The notes below the pieces were generated by a model that had not been told where the DNA came from, did not search any database, and saw only the letters and a program-made list of their open reading frames with translations. Of a stretch of 64,000 nt of DNA, positions 62,054 to 64,000 are shown piece after piece. The stretch's first letter is position 1. Each line of letters opens with the position of its first letter. Source of the stretch: Tabrizicola fusiformis. Its GTDB lineage: Bacteria > Pseudomonadota > Alphaproteobacteria > Rhodobacterales > Rhodobacteraceae. The stretch lies in contig NZ_JABUHN010000004.1 in the NCBI RefSeq assembly GCF_013328815.1, positions 307,115-371,114 of the forward strand, given 5' to 3'. The position numbers and the translations under genes were made by a program.

Positions 62054-62175
62054 CCCCCGCCCCCTTACCCGCCGCCCTTTTGCCCGGCCCCGCGTTTTGC
62101 CCCTTGCGCCCGCGCGGCCCTGCGATTAACAAGCGCCCAGTCTGCACGCACCCAAATCGCCGCAGACCGCCCAGT

Positions 62176-62250
62176 GGCCCGTTCGTCTATCGGTTAGGAC
62201 ACCTGGTTTTCAACCAGGTAAGAGGGGTTCGACTCCCCTACGGGCTGCCA
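62176..62250 (+). tRNA. tRNA-Glu (TTC)
   Basis: 75 nt with acceptor GGCCCGT/ACGGGCT (one G-T pair), discriminator G and encoded CCA. Anticodon stem CCTGG/CCAGG with loop TTTTCAA gives anticodon TTC; the T-arm GGTTCGACTCC is normal. Confidence 0.95.
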
Positions 62251-62285
62251 ATTTCTCCCTTCAAACGGCGGAAGTTGGCGCGATG

Positions 62286-62648
62286 TCACCCGTCTGTGAC
62301 GCCCGGTTTGCCTTTCGCCGCCAGCATCGTTTCCAGCGCAGCAATCTCCTGCGCCGAGGCCGCGAGGGTTTGTTCCAGGATGACGTGGTAAAGCTGCAGC
62401 ACGCGCTGGCCTGTTTCGGTCAGATGGGCGCCGCCGCCGCCGGGGCCGCCGCGGGCGCGGGTGACCAGAGGCTGGGTGAAGGCGGTGTTCATCTCTTCCA
62501 CCAGCATCCAGGCGCGCTTGTAGCTCATCCCCATGTCGCGCCCGGCGGCGGCGATCGAGCCGGTCCGCGCGATCCCTGCCAGCAGCTCCGCCTTGCCCGG
62601 GCCGAACATCGCGCCGTCAAACAGCAGGCGGAGTTTCAGGATTGTCAT
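62286..62648 (-). CDS. ModE N-terminal-like winged helix regulator
   Basis: A 120-residue regulator resembling only the DNA-binding half of ModE: FGPGKAELLAGIARTGSIAAAGRDMGMSYKRAWMLVEEMN, then LVTRARGGPGGGGAHLTETG. It lacks the C-terminal molybdate-binding (TOBE) domains, so it responds to another signal or is constitutive. Such stand-alone proteins are common. Start at 62648. No mod transport genes are nearby. Confidence 0.82.
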   Translation of the reverse strand: MTILKLRLLFDGAMFGPGKAELLAGIARTGSIAAAGRDMGMSYKRAWMLVEEMNTAFTQPLVTRARGGPGGGGAHLTETGQRVLQLYHVILEQTLAASAQEIAALETMLAAKGKPGVTDG

Positions 62649-62710
62649 GGCGTGGCCTCCAGCCCCGGTTATTCGAAGAAACCTCTTGGCAATCAAGGGA
62701 TTTCGCAGCC

Positions 62711-63496
62711 CTAGCCCTGTTCGGGGAAATGCCAGTCCCCGGCGGCGGCGGCAATCTCGCCTGCGATCTCTTTCAGGCGGGCCGCCTGCGCCTCAAGCGT
62801 GGCAAGGCTGCTGCGGGCGGTGGTCGAGGTGACCGAGAGCGCCCCGATCACCCGCCCGCCGCGGGCCAGAATCGGCACGGCGCAGCAGATGATCCCCGGC
62901 TCATGCTCTTCGCGGTCAAAGGCATGGCCGATGCGCCGGATCTCGGCCAGTTCCGCACGCAGCCTTTCGGCACTGTCCAGCGTGGCCGGGGTAAAGCGGT
63001 GAAAGCTCTGCCGCGCGATGGCCGCCTCAAGTGCCGGCGCCCCCAGATGGGCCAGCATCGCCTTGCCGACGCCGGTGCAATAGGCCGGGCCGACCTTGCC
63101 CGCACCGGAAAACATCTCGACCGGGCGGGCGGCATTGCGTTTGTCAACGTAAAGCACCTGCCCCAGATCAAGCTGCGCCAGATGCACCGTTTCGCCGGTT
63201 TCCGCCGAAAGCGCCTCAAGCCAGGGCCGCGCGATGGGGGCGAGCGAGGCCGTGGCCCAGGCCGCATGGGCCAGCCGCACCAGCCGCAGGCCCAGGGTAT
63301 AGCTGCCGCGCGCCGCGTCATAAGACAGCATCCCCTGGTGTGTCAGGGTCTGCAAGAAACGGTAAAGCGTGGCTTTCGGATAGGTGCTCTGCGCCAGAAG
63401 CTCGGAAAAGCGCACGGGGCGGCCATGGGCGGCCACCGCCTCAAGCACGTCCAGCGCCTTGCCGACCGTTCCGTCTGACCCGCCATCCTGCGGCAT
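62711..63496 (-). CDS. IclR family transcriptional regulator
   Basis: A 261-residue regulator: N-terminal winged HTH (VGKALDVLEAVAAHGRPVRFSELLAQSTYPKATLYRFLQTL) and a GAF-like IclR effector domain (PAYCTGVGKAMLAHL, HAFDREEHEPGIICCAVPIL, GALSVTSTTARSS). The start at ATG 63496 has GGAGG about 5 bp upstream; a GTG immediately before is possible. Target unknown, as the next genes are an AraC remnant and an IS. Confidence 0.88.
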   Translation of the reverse strand: MPQDGGSDGTVGKALDVLEAVAAHGRPVRFSELLAQSTYPKATLYRFLQTLTHQGMLSYDAARGSYTLGLRLVRLAHAAWATASLAPIARPWLEALSAETGETVHLAQLDLGQVLYVDKRNAARPVEMFSGAGKVGPAYCTGVGKAMLAHLGAPALEAAIARQSFHRFTPATLDSAERLRAELAEIRRIGHAFDREEHEPGIICCAVPILARGGRVIGALSVTSTTARSSLATLEAQAARLKEIAGEIAAAAGDWHFPEQG

Positions 63497-63599
63497 CACC
63501 CCTCCTGCGCCCTATGGCGGCACTTTGCCCGCAGGGTTTCCGATATTCAAGACCGCGTGCCGGATAGTGAAACCTGCGGGGGTGATTGCAGGCAAACCG

Positions 63600-63842
63600 C
63601 GGCACCTGAAGAGGCGCTTGCACCCAAAGCTTGCGCCATGCAGAAGGCGTCAGATCGAACCCTGCCCCGAACAATCTTGAGAACTGAGCGTGATCGCAAA
63701 ACCCGAAGCGACAGGAAATCTTGGCCGCCGAACCGCACCACGGTTCGGGGGTGTCTTTGACGTTGCCAATGTGATTCCTCAACCGCCGCAGGTAACCAGC
63801 CACCAGAAGGCAAATCCTATGGCCGAAGCGAGCTGTGGCCAA
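63600..63842 (-). pseudogene. AraC-family regulator C-terminal remnant
   Basis: A minus-strand frame encodes the end of an AraC HTH domain (RFGFCDHAQFSRLFGAGFDL then TPSAWRK), preceded by LRRLR. The expected first HTH and N-terminal sensor are missing. The frame breaks around 63840 and the IS end begins about 80 bp further right. The open frame runs on into the IclR start with no family resemblance. Most simply, an AraC gene was cut by the IS and is decaying. Confidence 0.5.
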
Positions 63843-63923
63843 TAAACTCCATGCCGGATCTGAATGCGGACTGGATCAGGGTGTGCCAAAATCAGTTCGC
63901 AGACGCGCTTAAGTATTGTGATG

Positions 63924-64000
63924 GGCTCTGTTGCACAAATCCCGTGAGGGATTCATCTCGTGAATCCAGCGTGGTAGCCGGCGTGCATGAGCAGACCCAT
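63924..64000 (+). mobile_element. Left end of an insertion sequence (IS5-like), cut by the window
   Basis: GGCTCTGTTGCACAAATC starting at about 63924 resembles the terminal inverted repeat of alphaproteobacterial IS5/IS427-type elements. An ATG at 63987 opens MSRP, which is how several such transposases begin. The rest of the element is outside the window, so family and completeness are uncertain. Confidence 0.55.

Noticed and set aside
62286..62648. Full molybdate-responsive ModE
   Set aside because: Only the DNA-binding half is present; no molybdate-binding domains and no mod genes nearby.

Overview
The window is high-GC DNA with short intergenic gaps and many ATGA-type gene overlaps. Its gene families (UPF0262 beside hisD, a MetRS with FSTSR in place of KMSKS, DUF3572, GlxA-type AraC regulators, several tripartite and polyamine-type ABC transporter genes) fit an alphaproteobacterium of the Rhodobacterales (Rhodobacteraceae/Paracoccaceae). 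No rRNA and no replication origin are visible. The assignment rests on family recognition, not on a database search.

1-13.7 kb is accessory DNA. It holds a type III CRISPR-Cas locus with two arrays (1-416 and 7908-8805) that share a core repeat. Between them a minus-strand operon of four genes, joined by 4-bp overlaps, encodes a small HD-less Cas10 and three large multi-domain RAMP proteins: a Cas7-Cas5/Csx10 fusion, a double Cas7, and a Cas7 with a big insertion. A plus-strand cas6 follows array 2. This architecture resembles the fused III-D variants (III-Dv type) rather than Csm or Cmr. There is no cas1/cas2, no CARF effector and no csx19 in view. A small mobile module follows (HGGxSTGP-motif protein, putative HUH Rep, AlpA-like HTH, unknown protein, tyrosine integrase).

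13.9-41.1 kb is mostly chromosomal. It contains: a PotABCD-like ABC importer; an alcohol dehydrogenase / semialdehyde dehydrogenase / alpha-beta hydrolase operon with a divergent GntR gene, which could carry 4-hydroxybutyrate (or its ester/lactone) to succinate; a DJ-1/PfpI protein and a non-pyrrolysine MttB homologue; a PleD-like diguanylate cyclase; an ECF sigma / membrane anchor / CpxP-like sensor cluster with an EF-hand protein; DUF983, NUDIX, fatty acid desaturase, HTH and lipoprotein genes; an aldo-keto reductase; an SDR; metG; a GlxA regulator; and hisD-UPF0262-LMW phosphatase.

41.1-50.6 kb: the hisD block is separated from infA-maf-rng-yacG-tRNA-Phe by about 6 kb of variable genes (HxlR/NmrA pair, SnoaL, GNAT, an HExxH protease of M35/LysMEP appearance, a permuted NlpC/P60 protein, an unknown small protein, a nitrilase). 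Both edges carry copies of the same short GGGAGTATTT-containing intergenic repeat. tRNA-Phe is followed immediately by a second tyrosine integrase.

50.8-64 kb: a ten-gene minus-strand cluster (AbrB-type membrane protein, cupin, TIM-barrel isomerase, Ldh2-type dehydrogenase, TctABC transporter, DUF4387, AtuA/DUF1446, isocitrate/isopropylmalate-type dehydrogenase) with a divergent GntR regulator looks like an uptake and breakdown pathway for an unidentified carboxylate. Then come a lytic transglycosylase, tRNA-Glu, a ModE-like and an IclR regulator, an AraC remnant, and the start of an insertion sequence cut by the window end.
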